From Muricauda sp. SCSIO 65647 (GTDB taxonomy: Bacteria; Bacteroidota; Bacteroidia; Flavobacteriales; Flavobacteriaceae), in the NCBI RefSeq assembly GCF_021534965.1, contig NZ_CP091037.1:3169501-3233500 (forward strand): 64,000 bases of DNA, given 5' to 3'. This document shows positions 27,260-36,300 of the stretch, one piece after another. The notes under the pieces are model-generated. The model did not search any database, was not told the origin of the DNA, and was given only the letters and a program-made list of their open reading frames with translations. Each line of letters starts with the position of its first letter. Positions within the stretch are counted from its first letter, which is position 1. Position numbers and translations under genes: made by a program.

Positions 27260-30200
27260 CTAATTTCCTAAAATAGTGAAACCTTGTAGCTTGTCGTTGT
27301 TGTTGGCAATGAGTAGGCTGTTTTTACCACCAACATTGATCTCAATGATTTTTTTGGCATCCTTTCGGGCAAAAAGTCCACTCTCGTATGATGTCACGGT
27401 CGAAAAACTTCCCCTGCCATCTCCCAGTAGTAAAATGCCCGTACCCGCATCGTTTCTTGGAGTCTCTATTTCTGAAACGAACAAATTTCCTATGGCCAAT
27501 ACATCAAGGTATCCATCCCCATTAAAATCGTTGACCAGCATATCATTGATATTCGACAGCTGTGCCCTGTTTGGAAGGGCATGTATTTTGAACTTACCAC
27601 CACCTAGGTTTTCAATATAGGAAGACGCAAACGTGTCCGCTTTGTAATTAAGGGCATTTTCAAGATTTTTACCGCCATAAACTTGCTCTAGCTCCAAGGC
27701 AGCGAACACATCATATTTTTTGAACTTTTCTTTTAGCATGGGCACCTGTTCAGATGAACATGAAAACCCTCTGAGGGGGTAGTGTTTATCTTGATTGTAA
27801 TACCCCAGTACGATGTCGTAGTTGCCATTACCGTCAAAATCGTTATAGTAGATATCGAACGGTTCTTCTTTCGATGTTTTGTATTTATAATTCAGGCCAA
27901 GGTTGCCCGCGATGTAATCGACGTCCCCATCATTGTCAAAATCACCTTTTTCAATGCTGAACCACCAACCTGATGATTCTGAAAGTCGGGTTTGCAAATC
28001 CTTTACCAATTGCCCGTTTTCATTTTTGAAAAAGGTAATGGGCATCCATTCGCCGACCAGTATCAGATCTTCATCCCCATCACCGTCATAATCGCTCCAT
28101 ACGGCATCGGTGACCATTCCTATGTTCTCTAATTCACTCGCTAAATTCTTTGTGGCATTGACCAACTGCCCATTGTCATTTTGTAAGAGCATGCTACTAG
28201 CGGGCAAGGGGTATTGATGGGGCCAATGTCTACCACCTATAAAAAGGTCTAGATCACCATCGCTGTCGTAATCAGAGGCTTTTACGATTGAGCCGCTGTC
28301 CCTGCCAATATTGGGTATGGCCGCTTTTGTGAAGCTGCCCTTGCCATCATTGATGTAGAGACGATCTACATAATGATAATCATTTACCGGATATTCATTG
28401 CCGCCACTTACCACAAAAAGATCTTGGTGACCATCACCATTGATGTCGGCAAATAATGCATCGATATCTTCATAGCCTCTTTCACCATGCCAAAAGTCTT
28501 CATTGTGATTGGTAAAGTTTCCATCGGGTTCTTGGATGAAAAGTGAAGCGCTATAGCTCGATGCCCCACCTATAAAAATGTCTTCTAGCCCATCGGCATT
28601 GACATCACCTTTGGCCAAAGCTGGGCCAAATTGAGATAATTTATGGGGAAGCAGCACCTGTTTGGCATAATCATCAAACTCGTTTTCTTGATGTTCAAAG
28701 GAAAGGATCGGACTTTCCATATTTTCCTTAAAATATTTCGGTATATCTGAATCGACTGCAATTTCAGTATCTCTATCAGCATCTTCCATTTTTAATTGCA
28801 ACACTTGGTTCGCTTTCACGTCTTTCAGAATGCTTTTGTCCATATTTGGCCAAACGACCACAATACTGTCGACTTCAGATGCGTTTCCCAATCCGAAGTG
28901 GGCCATTGGCTCACTTGTAGAGTAAATGCCCCTGACATTGGTCATTTCACTTACTTGTTTGCCGCCATCATTGTATAACGTGATTCGAGAGCCAAATACG
29001 GGTTTCTCGTCAATTGCCGAGAGTGCTATTCTCAAATAATTGGCATTCGGCCTTGATTCGGCATTGTTGCGATATATAAAGGCCTCTCTATTGATATTGT
29101 TCACGATCAGATCTAAATCCCCGTCATTATCGAGATCGGCATAAGCTGCCCCATTTGAGAATGACTCATGATCTAGGCCCCAATCTTCAACCATTTTCTT
29201 GAATTCTAAATCGCCAAGGTTCTTGTACGCATAATTTTTCAGGGGTTGAGTGGGAATAAGAGAAACCGCACGGTCAAGGTCAATGATGTCAAAAATACTC
29301 TCAAACTGGCCCCCGCTCGGATTGTTTTTCACCCAATCAAAACGCGATTTATTGATATATTCGGCCACTTTTTTATCCGCATCTGTATTTCTGATATCAC
29401 GAAGTAGGCCATTGGTTATAAAGGCATCTTTTTGTCCATCGTTGTCAAAATCGGCAAATAGGTTCGCCCAACTCCAATCCGTGGCCGCCATACCTGTCAG
29501 TTGTGCCACATCACTAAAGGAAGTATTGCCATTGTTCAGGTGCAGTGTGTTGTACATGTACTGGTAGTGACCGCCGTCATCGACTACTTTCCAGAAAACT
29601 TTAGGATTCATACCGCTCATGTTCGATTTCAATCGAAAATTATCTTCGGCCACCATGTCAAGCACAAAAACATCTAAAAGCCCATCATTGTTGATATCTG
29701 CGACATCTACACCCATGCTGTAATACGAAATATGGTTCAATGCCTCTTTCATCATCTCTTTAAATGTTCCATCTTGGTTGTTGATGAAAAGAAAATCGGG
29801 GGCTTGAAAATCATTGGCGATATAAAGGTCGGTCCACCCATCATTGTTCAGGTCGCTTGCTGATACGGCATTCGGAAAACCGGTCAATTTGACACCGGCA
29901 GCTTCGGTAACCTCAGTGAAATTTCGTTTGCCTGAATTTTTGAACAATTTGATGTGATATTCAGGTTTTAGCAAATCGCTTCCTGACAGTTCTGAGAGAC
30001 TTCCCGGATTGGGGGGTTGGGTCAATAGAAGTAGATCAAGATATCCATCCTTGTCATAATCAAGAAACGTAGAATGCCTGGTTCTTCCATTATCTGCAAT
30101 ACCATATTCGCCGGCCAATTCTTTAAAGGTGCCATCGCCATTATTGATGTACAAAAGGTTGGTGCGCCATTCGGGTTTTTTGTCGTGCAACTCTCTACTG

Positions 30201-30601
30201 ACATAAATATCTTCATGGCCATCGTTGTTTACATCGGCAACGGTAACGCCTGTTGACCAACCCCCATCGTCTATAATTCCTGAAGCTTTGGTAACGTCTT
30301 CAAATTTCAGATTTCCTTTATTGAGGTAGAGTTTGTCGGGCACTAGATTTCCGGCGAAGAACAAATCTTGTAATCCATCATTGTTGAAGTCGCCCACACC
30401 CACGCCAGCACCTCCATAGAAATTGGCATACAACAGAATATTCTGCTCTTTGGTGTCTTCTATGGTGTTTTTGAACTTTACGCCGGTATGGGACGGCTTA
30501 AGTAGGGTGAACAGTTTGTTTTTGGGATTCCTTACATTTTGTGAATGGCCTCCCATGAAAACAAAGAGCAAGATAAAGGTAAAAAGACTTGAACATTTCA
30601 T
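27260..30601 (-). CDS. VCBS/FG-GAP repeat protein with ASPIC/UnbV domain (CRTAC1-like)
   Basis: A 1113-residue secreted protein with signal peptide (1-20, FMGGHSQ), many FG-GAP/VCBS repeats containing calcium-binding loops such as DFNNDGLQD, DVNNDGHED and DYDGDGDED, and an ASPIC/UnbV domain near 520-600 (LRIALSAIDEKPVFGSRITL). Such large propellers accompany SusC/SusD pairs in marine Bacteroidota. It follows the SusD gene after a terminator hairpin. The C-terminus shows no sorting domain, so it may stay attached through partners. Confidence 0.88.
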   Translation of the reverse strand: MKCSSLFTFILLFVFMGGHSQNVRNPKNKLFTLLKPSHTGVKFKNTIEDTKEQNILLYANFYGGAGVGVGDFNNDGLQDLFFAGNLVPDKLYLNKGNLKFEDVTKASGIIDDGGWSTGVTVADVNNDGHEDIYVSRELHDKKPEWRTNLLYINNGDGTFKELAGEYGIADNGRTRHSTFLDYDKDGYLDLLLLTQPPNPGSLSELSGSDLLKPEYHIKLFKNSGKRNFTEVTEAAGVKLTGFPNAVSASDLNNDGWTDLYIANDFQAPDFLFINNQDGTFKEMMKEALNHISYYSMGVDVADINNDGLLDVFVLDMVAEDNFRLKSNMSGMNPKVFWKVVDDGGHYQYMYNTLHLNNGNTSFSDVAQLTGMAATDWSWANLFADFDNDGQKDAFITNGLLRDIRNTDADKKVAEYINKSRFDWVKNNPSGGQFESIFDIIDLDRAVSLIPTQPLKNYAYKNLGDLEFKKMVEDWGLDHESFSNGAAYADLDNDGDLDLIVNNINREAFIYRNNAESRPNANYLRIALSAIDEKPVFGSRITLYNDGGKQVSEMTNVRGIYSTSEPMAHFGLGNASEVDSIVVVWPNMDKSILKDVKANQVLQLKMEDADRDTEIAVDSDIPKYFKENMESPILSFEHQENEFDDYAKQVLLPHKLSQFGPALAKGDVNADGLEDIFIGGASSYSASLFIQEPDGNFTNHNEDFWHGERGYEDIDALFADINGDGHQDLFVVSGGNEYPVNDYHYVDRLYINDGKGSFTKAAIPNIGRDSGSIVKASDYDSDGDLDLFIGGRHWPHQYPLPASSMLLQNDNGQLVNATKNLASELENIGMVTDAVWSDYDGDGDEDLILVGEWMPITFFKNENGQLVKDLQTRLSESSGWWFSIEKGDFDNDGDVDYIAGNLGLNYKYKTSKEEPFDIYYNDFDGNGNYDIVLGYYNQDKHYPLRGFSCSSEQVPMLKEKFKKYDVFAALELEQVYGGKNLENALNYKADTFASSYIENLGGGKFKIHALPNRAQLSNINDMLVNDFNGDGYLDVLAIGNLFVSEIETPRNDAGTGILLLGDGRGSFSTVTSYESGLFARKDAKKIIEINVGGKNSLLIANNNDKLQGFTILGN

Positions 30602-30626
30602 GATTTACCAAGTTACTAAAACAAAG

Positions 30627-30659
30627 AGAAAAAATAAAGGAGAGTTTCCTCTCCTTTAT
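30627..30659 (-). terminator. Terminator/attenuator between susD and the VCBS gene
   Basis: ATAAAGGAGAG (30634-30644) and CTCTCCTTTAT (30649-30659) form a perfect 11-bp stem with a TTTC loop; on the minus strand it is followed by TTTTT. It can reduce expression of downstream genes relative to susCD. Confidence 0.75.
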
Positions 30660-30713
30660 CCAACTTAAAACTAACTCAACTAATTTAATCAAGATTAGCG
30701 CTCAACTAACAGA

Positions 30714-32204
30714 TTAATTTACATCCCACCACACGCGTGTGGTCAATTCATCAGAACCTTGTCTGGCAATGGCTTCAGCATAGTTGGTAGGATTGTTTGT
30801 TTGCTCACTTTCTGAGTAAGACATTCTACGGGGTATTGTACCATTGGTAACATTACCAGGGAAATTTATCGGTACCAAAACAGGGAAACCTGTTCTTCTC
30901 CAATTCGAAAAAGACTCGTACTCATTCAAAAAGGTCGCTGCCCAGTATTGGGTATTGATTTGTTCAAGGGCATTACCCGCATCGTAAGGATTGTTTGCCA
31001 GATAGGTATCTATGTCCGCAGATGCAATAACGCCTGCATCACCATAAAGCGACAACATTTCCATGGCTGCCCTTACCCCATTGTTATAGTGGGTTTCCGC
31101 ATCGCCTGCAAGACCCCATCGCACATTGGCCTCGGCCAACATAAACTCAACCTCGGCATAGGTTTGGAAAAACATCGGTGCATCTTCACCAGTAATGATA
31201 CTTCGGTTGGGCTCTGCATAATTATCCATGTTTTCTTCTCCGGTCATATCCAAAAGCATTTGGGCGTTAAGACCGTTCGGGAAACCTATCAGGTCAGCTG
31301 GGGCGGTACTGCCATCACTTCTTCTGGCCCCCAATATGGGTAATCTTGGATCATTGCCGGCCTGCATGAAATCTACAAAAGTCTTGCTCAACCTTGGATT
31401 TCCATCAACGGTGAAAACCTCACCATTGCCATTTCGGTTGATACCCTCTGGGCCACCGGTATGGGGCACATAGAAGATATCTGCATTTGATTCCATAACG
31501 CCACCATTTATGGCCGTTGTCACCCACTGCTGCGAACCTGCTGGGTCAACCTTGATCAGGCGAAACCCTAACCTCATCATCAATGAATAGGCCAATCTTT
31601 TCCATTTGGCCTGATCGCCCTGATAGATAATGTCTGCATCACCGAACTGAGAAGTACCAGACCCTAATGCGGCGGCAGCTTCGCTCAACTCGTTGAGCAT
31701 GTCTGCGTATATCTCGCTTTGTGGGTCATACCTTGGAGTCAAAATACCTTCAATGACCGCTTTACCAGCTTCGCTATAAGGCACGTCTCCATAAAGGTCG
31801 GTCAACCTAGAAAATGCAAAAACACGTAGAATTCGGGTAATTGCCTTCATTTCATCAGGAGCTCCTTCTTCATCTAACTGCGCCAACATATCTTCTACTT
31901 GCTTGACAACCCCACCATAATATCTGTCCATCAAAGATGAGGCGTATCCCCTGTTCCAGGTGTACTTGTCCCCATCCCAATAGCCTGCCGTAGTGGCGAT
32001 GTGTTGCATCATTGTAGATTGGTATATCAAGTTTGCCCTCCAGTTATCATAACGTTCACTTGATGCCAGTAACTGGGCAGCGGTCAATTTGGTCGAAACA
32101 TCTACTTGTGTCGGTTTTGTTGGGTCAACGTTCAATTCCTCAAAACCTTCATCGCAAGCTCCAAGAAGGAGCGCAAACAATAAAATATAAATCGCTTTTT
32201 TCAT
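30714..32204 (-). CDS. SusD/RagB-family outer-membrane lipoprotein (SusD-like_2)
   Basis: A 496-residue SusD homologue: lipoprotein signal MKKAIYILLFALLLGAC followed by the characteristic DEGFEELNVDPTKPT. SusD proteins sit on the cell surface as lids over SusC channels and bind the incoming ligand. The layout matches the SusD-like_2 group. The open frame continues upstream to 32360 but overlaps susC; the start at 32204, ten bases after the susC stop, is clearly correct. No sugar-degrading enzyme lies nearby, so the ligand is not necessarily a polysaccharide. Confidence 0.92.
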   Translation of the reverse strand: MKKAIYILLFALLLGACDEGFEELNVDPTKPTQVDVSTKLTAAQLLASSERYDNWRANLIYQSTMMQHIATTAGYWDGDKYTWNRGYASSLMDRYYGGVVKQVEDMLAQLDEEGAPDEMKAITRILRVFAFSRLTDLYGDVPYSEAGKAVIEGILTPRYDPQSEIYADMLNELSEAAAALGSGTSQFGDADIIYQGDQAKWKRLAYSLMMRLGFRLIKVDPAGSQQWVTTAINGGVMESNADIFYVPHTGGPEGINRNGNGEVFTVDGNPRLSKTFVDFMQAGNDPRLPILGARRSDGSTAPADLIGFPNGLNAQMLLDMTGEENMDNYAEPNRSIITGEDAPMFFQTYAEVEFMLAEANVRWGLAGDAETHYNNGVRAAMEMLSLYGDAGVIASADIDTYLANNPYDAGNALEQINTQYWAATFLNEYESFSNWRRTGFPVLVPINFPGNVTNGTIPRRMSYSESEQTNNPTNYAEAIARQGSDELTTRVWWDVN

Positions 32205-32214
32205 AATTTTTTTT

Positions 32215-35200
32215 TTAGAACTTAATGTTACAACTAATTCCATAGTTTCTGGCCGAAGGTAGGCCGAAATATTCCAATCCTTGCGAATTGCTGACATTGT
32301 AAGCACTTTCAGGATCAACATTGTCAATGCTTCTCTTAAGATAGAAAAGATTTTGACCAATCAAGCTTATTGTAACACTATTTAAGAAAGTCTTATCCAA
32401 AAGCTTGCTTGGCAATGTATACCCCAAACTTAATTGTCTAAAGGAAATATAGTCAGAATCTTCGACAAATTCTTCGGCAATGTCGTTTACCCTGCCCCAA
32501 TATGTTTGCAAGTTTTCTGGTGTAACCGTTGTCGTGAACGAGGTTCCAGAACCTGAATCGGGATCAAAGGTAGATCCATCTACTCCACTTACTGTAAGCC
32601 CGCCTTCACGACCTGCCAATGTGTTTTTATGAAGACCTGTTCCGTAAGCGACACTGTTTGTACCTGAGAACAGCTGACCTCCAAATTTCGCATCGATCAA
32701 AAAGTACAGATTGAAGTTTTTGTATTGGAACGTGTTTGTGAGACCAACCTGCCACGGCGGTACACCTTCACCCAATATTTTACGTTCTCCCTGTCGGGCA
32801 ATCGGCACGCCATCACCATCTATATCATAAACGATGTTGCCATTGTTGTCACGTACGTAAGACGTACCAAAAATGACACCATAGGGTTGGCCCACGATAT
32901 GTTGGATTCTTACATTTCTTGTTCTGGGCTCATCTAAACCAATATCTGCGTTATCGGCATTTGTGGCAGTAACCTTACCTTCATTGAATGCGGCATTGAT
33001 GCTGGCCGACCATGAAAAATTAGCAGTTCGAATTGGGGTGCCCGACAAGAGTACTTCAACACCTTGGTTTTCAATCTTACCAAGATTTGCCGTAGCAGAA
33101 CCAAAACCAGAACCTACCGAGGTGGTCACATTCACAATATCATTGGTTGTTTCATTGGAATAATAGGCGAGATCAAGTGACAATCTATTACCAAAGAATC
33201 TGGCATCGACACCTATTTCTATCTCACTTTTGTTCCATGGTACCAAATTGGTGTTAGGAACTGTTCCTCCAGAGATTCTTCCAAGTGGTTGTCCTAAATG
33301 GCCTTGTCCAAAAATTTCATAGTTGAGTGCCAATTGATAGGCATCTTGAGCACCGCCAGCGGTCTCGCTATAACCACCTCGCAGTTTAAGGAAATCTACA
33401 AAGGTTGGCATCTCGAACACATCTGATAGAATCACACTTCCTGTTATTGAGGAGTAGAAGTCGTCATTCGGAGTCTGCTTGCCAGGGAAGGATAGTGTAG
33501 AAAACCAGTCATTCCTGCCTGTAAAAGTCAAATAAGCGAAATCATTGTACGAAAGTTCAATGGAACCATAGAGTGAACCGATTTCCCTTTTGTTGTAATT
33601 TCTACTTCTATTTTGCTGGGCTAAATTGGCGATATCTTCCAAGCCAGGTACAATGAAATCCCGGCCTCCCAGATTCAACTCTTCAAATTCTATGCTGTTC
33701 TTGTTTGCACCGACAAAGGCAGATATTGCGAATTTTTCGGTGATATCTTTATCAGCACCCAGAATCAAATCAGAGTCAACCTGTGTATATCTTCTTTCTT
33801 GCTCATTCATTTGGCCCAATGGTATAAATGCCGTACCCCATGGCTCAACACGGGTTTCTTTTCTTGTGTAGTGGTCGGTACCTATTCTACCTCTCACATA
33901 CAACCAATCTAAAATATCGTATTGTACTGAGGCCGAGGCAATGATCCTATTTCTAGTATCTTCGTTTCTGAAATTGAAAGCGGCCCAATATGGGTTTTGG
34001 GAGAACACATTATTGGAATAACCTCTTTCTGTTCCATCCGCATTGGCCCCAGGCTCAAAATCTCGAACATCTACATTGGGAGGAAGCAATCCGACCGTAA
34101 AGTTGGCATTACCCGGTGCATCGGAAAGTCTTACCCTATTGTTGGCATTTTCCACAATGTATTGGGCATTGATCTGAGCCGTAAGCTTACTTGCCAAAAC
34201 CGTACCTGCATTCAAAGAAAACGTTTTTCTGTTCAAGCTTGAGTTGGGCATGATGTCTTCATTGGAAAGATCTGATGCCGAAAACCTAAAATTAGAGTTC
34301 TCAGATCCATGCGACAAAGCCACGGTGTTGATAAAAGTAGTACCCGTTCTGTAGAAATGCTTCAAATTGTCACCTACATAAGAATAGGGTCTTTCAACGC
34401 CATCCCATTGTACGACTTGAGAACCGTCTAACCTTGGCCCCCAAGAATTTAGCCCCAAATCAAAGGCCTCAGCTTCGTTCGCAGGAATTCTGCCCATGGT
34501 ACCTTGGCCGTATTCGGTCTGAAAATCCCTAAGTGATGAATTCACTACATCAAATTGCACAGAAGTGCTGTATTCTATACCAAAGCCTTCTTGCTTGCTT
34601 CCGCTTTTTGTAGTGATTAGAATTACACCATTACCACCCCTAGAACCGTATAGAGCGGTCGCGGCACCACCTTTCAGTACCGATACGGACTCAATATTGT
34701 CAGGGGTCAAACTTGAAATACCGTCACCACCATCGTTACCTCCCCAAATACTTGCTGAACCGTTGTTGTCGTTACCGATAGGAATACCATCTACCACGTA
34801 AAGCGGTTGGTTGTTTCCTGTCAACGTACTGTTACCACGAATGATAACCCTACTGGAACCACCGGCACCGGTCGAGTTCTGGGTAATGTTCACACCGGCA
34901 ATCTTACCTTGAAGCGAATTGATTGCATTTGGCGTCTTTACCGTGGCAATTTCTTCACCACCTACCTCAGAAATAGAGTAACCCAGGGCCTTGGTTTCTT
35001 TTTTGATACCCAAAGCGGTTACGACCACTTCATCAAGCAACTCTGTGTCAGGTTGCAGCGTAACATTGATAGTCTGTTGAGACCCCACTGCCACTTCTGT
35101 AGAGGTAAAACCCAGCGAAGAAAACTCTAGAACCGCTGAAGAGCCCGAAACGGTTATTGTGTAATTACCATCGAAATCTGTAGAAGTACCATTTGTAGTA

Positions 35201-35346
35201 CCCTTTTCGATAACATTGGCCCCCGGTAATGGAGCGCCACTTTCCCCATCTGTAACAGTACCACTGACCGTCACATTCTGCGCCAATATACTACCTGTAA
35301 ACAGCACACTGACCAACAATAAAAAAAATCGAAGTTTTTTGTACAT
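32215..35346 (-). CDS. SusC/RagA-family TonB-linked outer-membrane protein
   Basis: A 1043-residue TonB-dependent transporter: signal peptide ending near SILAQ, carboxypeptidase-D regulatory-like domain (about 24-100, VSGTVTDGESGAPLPGANV), plug domain (about 120-240, with the PLYVVDGIPIGND segment), and a 22-strand barrel ending in NIKF. It forms the channel for the SusD partner immediately downstream. The promoter probably lies near 35500. No anti-sigma factor or hybrid regulator is encoded within the window. Confidence 0.95.
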   Translation of the reverse strand: MYKKLRFFLLLVSVLFTGSILAQNVTVSGTVTDGESGAPLPGANVIEKGTTNGTSTDFDGNYTITVSGSSAVLEFSSLGFTSTEVAVGSQQTINVTLQPDTELLDEVVVTALGIKKETKALGYSISEVGGEEIATVKTPNAINSLQGKIAGVNITQNSTGAGGSSRVIIRGNSTLTGNNQPLYVVDGIPIGNDNNGSASIWGGNDGGDGISSLTPDNIESVSVLKGGAATALYGSRGGNGVILITTKSGSKQEGFGIEYSTSVQFDVVNSSLRDFQTEYGQGTMGRIPANEAEAFDLGLNSWGPRLDGSQVVQWDGVERPYSYVGDNLKHFYRTGTTFINTVALSHGSENSNFRFSASDLSNEDIMPNSSLNRKTFSLNAGTVLASKLTAQINAQYIVENANNRVRLSDAPGNANFTVGLLPPNVDVRDFEPGANADGTERGYSNNVFSQNPYWAAFNFRNEDTRNRIIASASVQYDILDWLYVRGRIGTDHYTRKETRVEPWGTAFIPLGQMNEQERRYTQVDSDLILGADKDITEKFAISAFVGANKNSIEFEELNLGGRDFIVPGLEDIANLAQQNRSRNYNKREIGSLYGSIELSYNDFAYLTFTGRNDWFSTLSFPGKQTPNDDFYSSITGSVILSDVFEMPTFVDFLKLRGGYSETAGGAQDAYQLALNYEIFGQGHLGQPLGRISGGTVPNTNLVPWNKSEIEIGVDARFFGNRLSLDLAYYSNETTNDIVNVTTSVGSGFGSATANLGKIENQGVEVLLSGTPIRTANFSWSASINAAFNEGKVTATNADNADIGLDEPRTRNVRIQHIVGQPYGVIFGTSYVRDNNGNIVYDIDGDGVPIARQGERKILGEGVPPWQVGLTNTFQYKNFNLYFLIDAKFGGQLFSGTNSVAYGTGLHKNTLAGREGGLTVSGVDGSTFDPDSGSGTSFTTTVTPENLQTYWGRVNDIAEEFVEDSDYISFRQLSLGYTLPSKLLDKTFLNSVTISLIGQNLFYLKRSIDNVDPESAYNVSNSQGLEYFGLPSARNYGISCNIKF

Positions 35347-35496
35347 AATCTGTAGTTATTTATTAGTTAGTTTCTCGAGAGTATAAGATAAAAAAAATCC
35401 TAAAACTTTCTTAATGGCCCAAGGTTTATATATAGGTATGTAAAGCAAAAAAAATTCGACCAGCAACAAGGCTGAAAAGCTAAAGAACAGAATACA

Positions 35497-35504
35497 CAAA
35501 CTTA
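35497..35504 (-). promoter_or_regulatory. Possible susC promoter -7 element
   Basis: On the minus strand this is TAAGTTTG, a perfect TAnnTTTG match. No good -33 TTTG is present; the nearest is TGTG about 18 bases upstream. It would give a leader of about 145 bases. Confidence 0.35.
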
Positions 35505-35626
35505 ATCAAATGGTTTTCTGATCACATTTTGAACCACCAGCTACAACGATTGAGATAAGACCTCGAGCATTTTTAAGGGGATTTTTACCAAAGTAAAAGC
35601 TATTGAATTCTGTGTGTTTCTTTGGT

Positions 35627-35656
35627 AAAAAAAACCCTCGAAAATTCGAGGGTTTT
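35627..35656 (-). terminator. Terminator of the tRNA-Met gene
   Basis: AAAACCCTCGAA (35631-35642) and TTCGAGGGTTTT (35645-35656) form a perfect 12-bp stem with a two-base loop; on the minus strand it runs into a T stretch. It lies four bases beyond the tRNA 3' end. Confidence 0.8.
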
Positions 35657-35659
35657 CAG

Positions 35660-35733
35660 TAGCGAGAGGGAGACTTGAACTCCCGACCTCAGGGTTATGA
35701 ATCCTGCGCTCTAACCACCTGAGCTACCTCGCC
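35660..35733 (-). tRNA. tRNA-Met (anticodon CAT)
   Basis: A 74-nucleotide cloverleaf: acceptor strands GGCGAGG and TCTCGCT (with G-U pairs at both ends), D arm GCTC/GAGC, anticodon loop TTCATAA, T arm GGGAG-TTCAAGT-CTCCC and discriminator A; CCA is not encoded. The anticodon stem lacks the three G-C pairs of initiators, so this looks like elongator tRNA-Met, although tRNA-Ile2 (also CAT before modification) cannot be ruled out by eye. Pair 31-39 is an A-C mismatch. Confidence 0.93.
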
Positions 35734-35751
35734 ATGACGCTAAAGCGGGTG

Positions 35752-35782
35752 CAAATATAATCGTTAATTTCGCCCAATCAAA
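35752..35782 (-). promoter_or_regulatory. Promoter of tRNA-Met
   Basis: On the minus strand: TTTG (35782-35779), 19 bases, TATATTTG (35759-35752). Both elements match the Bacteroidota consensus perfectly at the preferred spacing. Transcription would start near 35746, about a dozen bases before the mature tRNA. This is the best promoter in the window. Confidence 0.7.
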
Positions 35783-35862
35783 AAACGATATTATTTTATT
35801 ATTTGCTTTTTATTTTTTTATATTACCGAAACATATATATTGCCGAAAGAAAAAGATAGTGA

Positions 35863-36246
35863 ATGGGCGACAAGACAAAATTTGAAATAGAGTTTGTGAT
35901 TCAGTCATCACCTCAATTGTTATATCAATATATTTCTACTCCTTCCGGGCTTTCAGAGTGGTTTGCCGATAATGTGAATTCACGCGGTGAAATCTTCAAT
36001 TTCATTTGGGATGGGGCCGAAGAGAGCGCCAAATTGTTAAAACGAAAGAGTGATGAATTTGTCAGGTTTGCTTGGGAAGAAAATGAAGACGACAGCTATT
36101 TCGAAATGCGCATTATTGTTGATGAAATCACCAAAGATGTATCGTTGTTCATCATCGATTTTGCTGAAGAAGACGAACTTGAAGAGGCAAAAATGCTATG
36201 GGAGAACCAAATTTCAAGCCTTAAACAAGTATTGGGCTCTACCTAG
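35863..36246 (+). CDS. START-like domain protein
   Basis: A 127-residue protein of the Bacteroidota START-like (AHSA1/SRPBCC-related) group: FEIEFVIQSSPQLLYQYISTPSGLSEWFADNVN is diagnostic, followed by an FNFIWDG strand and a C-terminal helix. Such proteins have a hydrophobic ligand cavity but no assigned ligand. A terminator hairpin lies just after it, before the aminotransferase gene. Confidence 0.85.
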   Translation: MGDKTKFEIEFVIQSSPQLLYQYISTPSGLSEWFADNVNSRGEIFNFIWDGAEESAKLLKRKSDEFVRFAWEENEDDSYFEMRIIVDEITKDVSLFIIDFAEEDELEEAKMLWENQISSLKQVLGST

Positions 36247-36267
36247 AAACCATAATTCCCTAAAGTG

Positions 36268-36300
36268 TATCTTTGGTCCCGTAACAATCGGGACTTTTTT
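36268..36300 (+). promoter_or_regulatory. Overlapping promoter and terminator upstream of the aminotransferase
   Basis: TATCTTTG (36268-36275) is a perfect -7 element. It is immediately followed by GTCCCG (36276-36281), a 7-base loop, CGGGAC (36289-36294) and TTTTTT (36295-36300), which touches the ATG at 36301. The hairpin can stop transcripts from the START-like gene, while transcripts starting near 36281 would lack its 5' arm. Confidence 0.55.

Larger units (their letters stand above)
35347..35659. other. Non-coding region upstream of susC
   Basis: A 313-base gap without a credible gene. It holds the long susC leader (35347-35490), a perfect -7 element for susC (35497-35504), an 11-bp inverted repeat TTTTACCAAAG (35583-35593) / CTTTGGTAAAA (35620-35630), and the tRNA terminator (35627-35656). 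The remainder shows nothing recognisable. Confidence 0.6.

Noticed and set aside
32205-32360. N-terminal extension of SusD
   Set aside because: It is the antisense-frame shadow of the end of susC; the lipoprotein signal at 32204 fixes the start.
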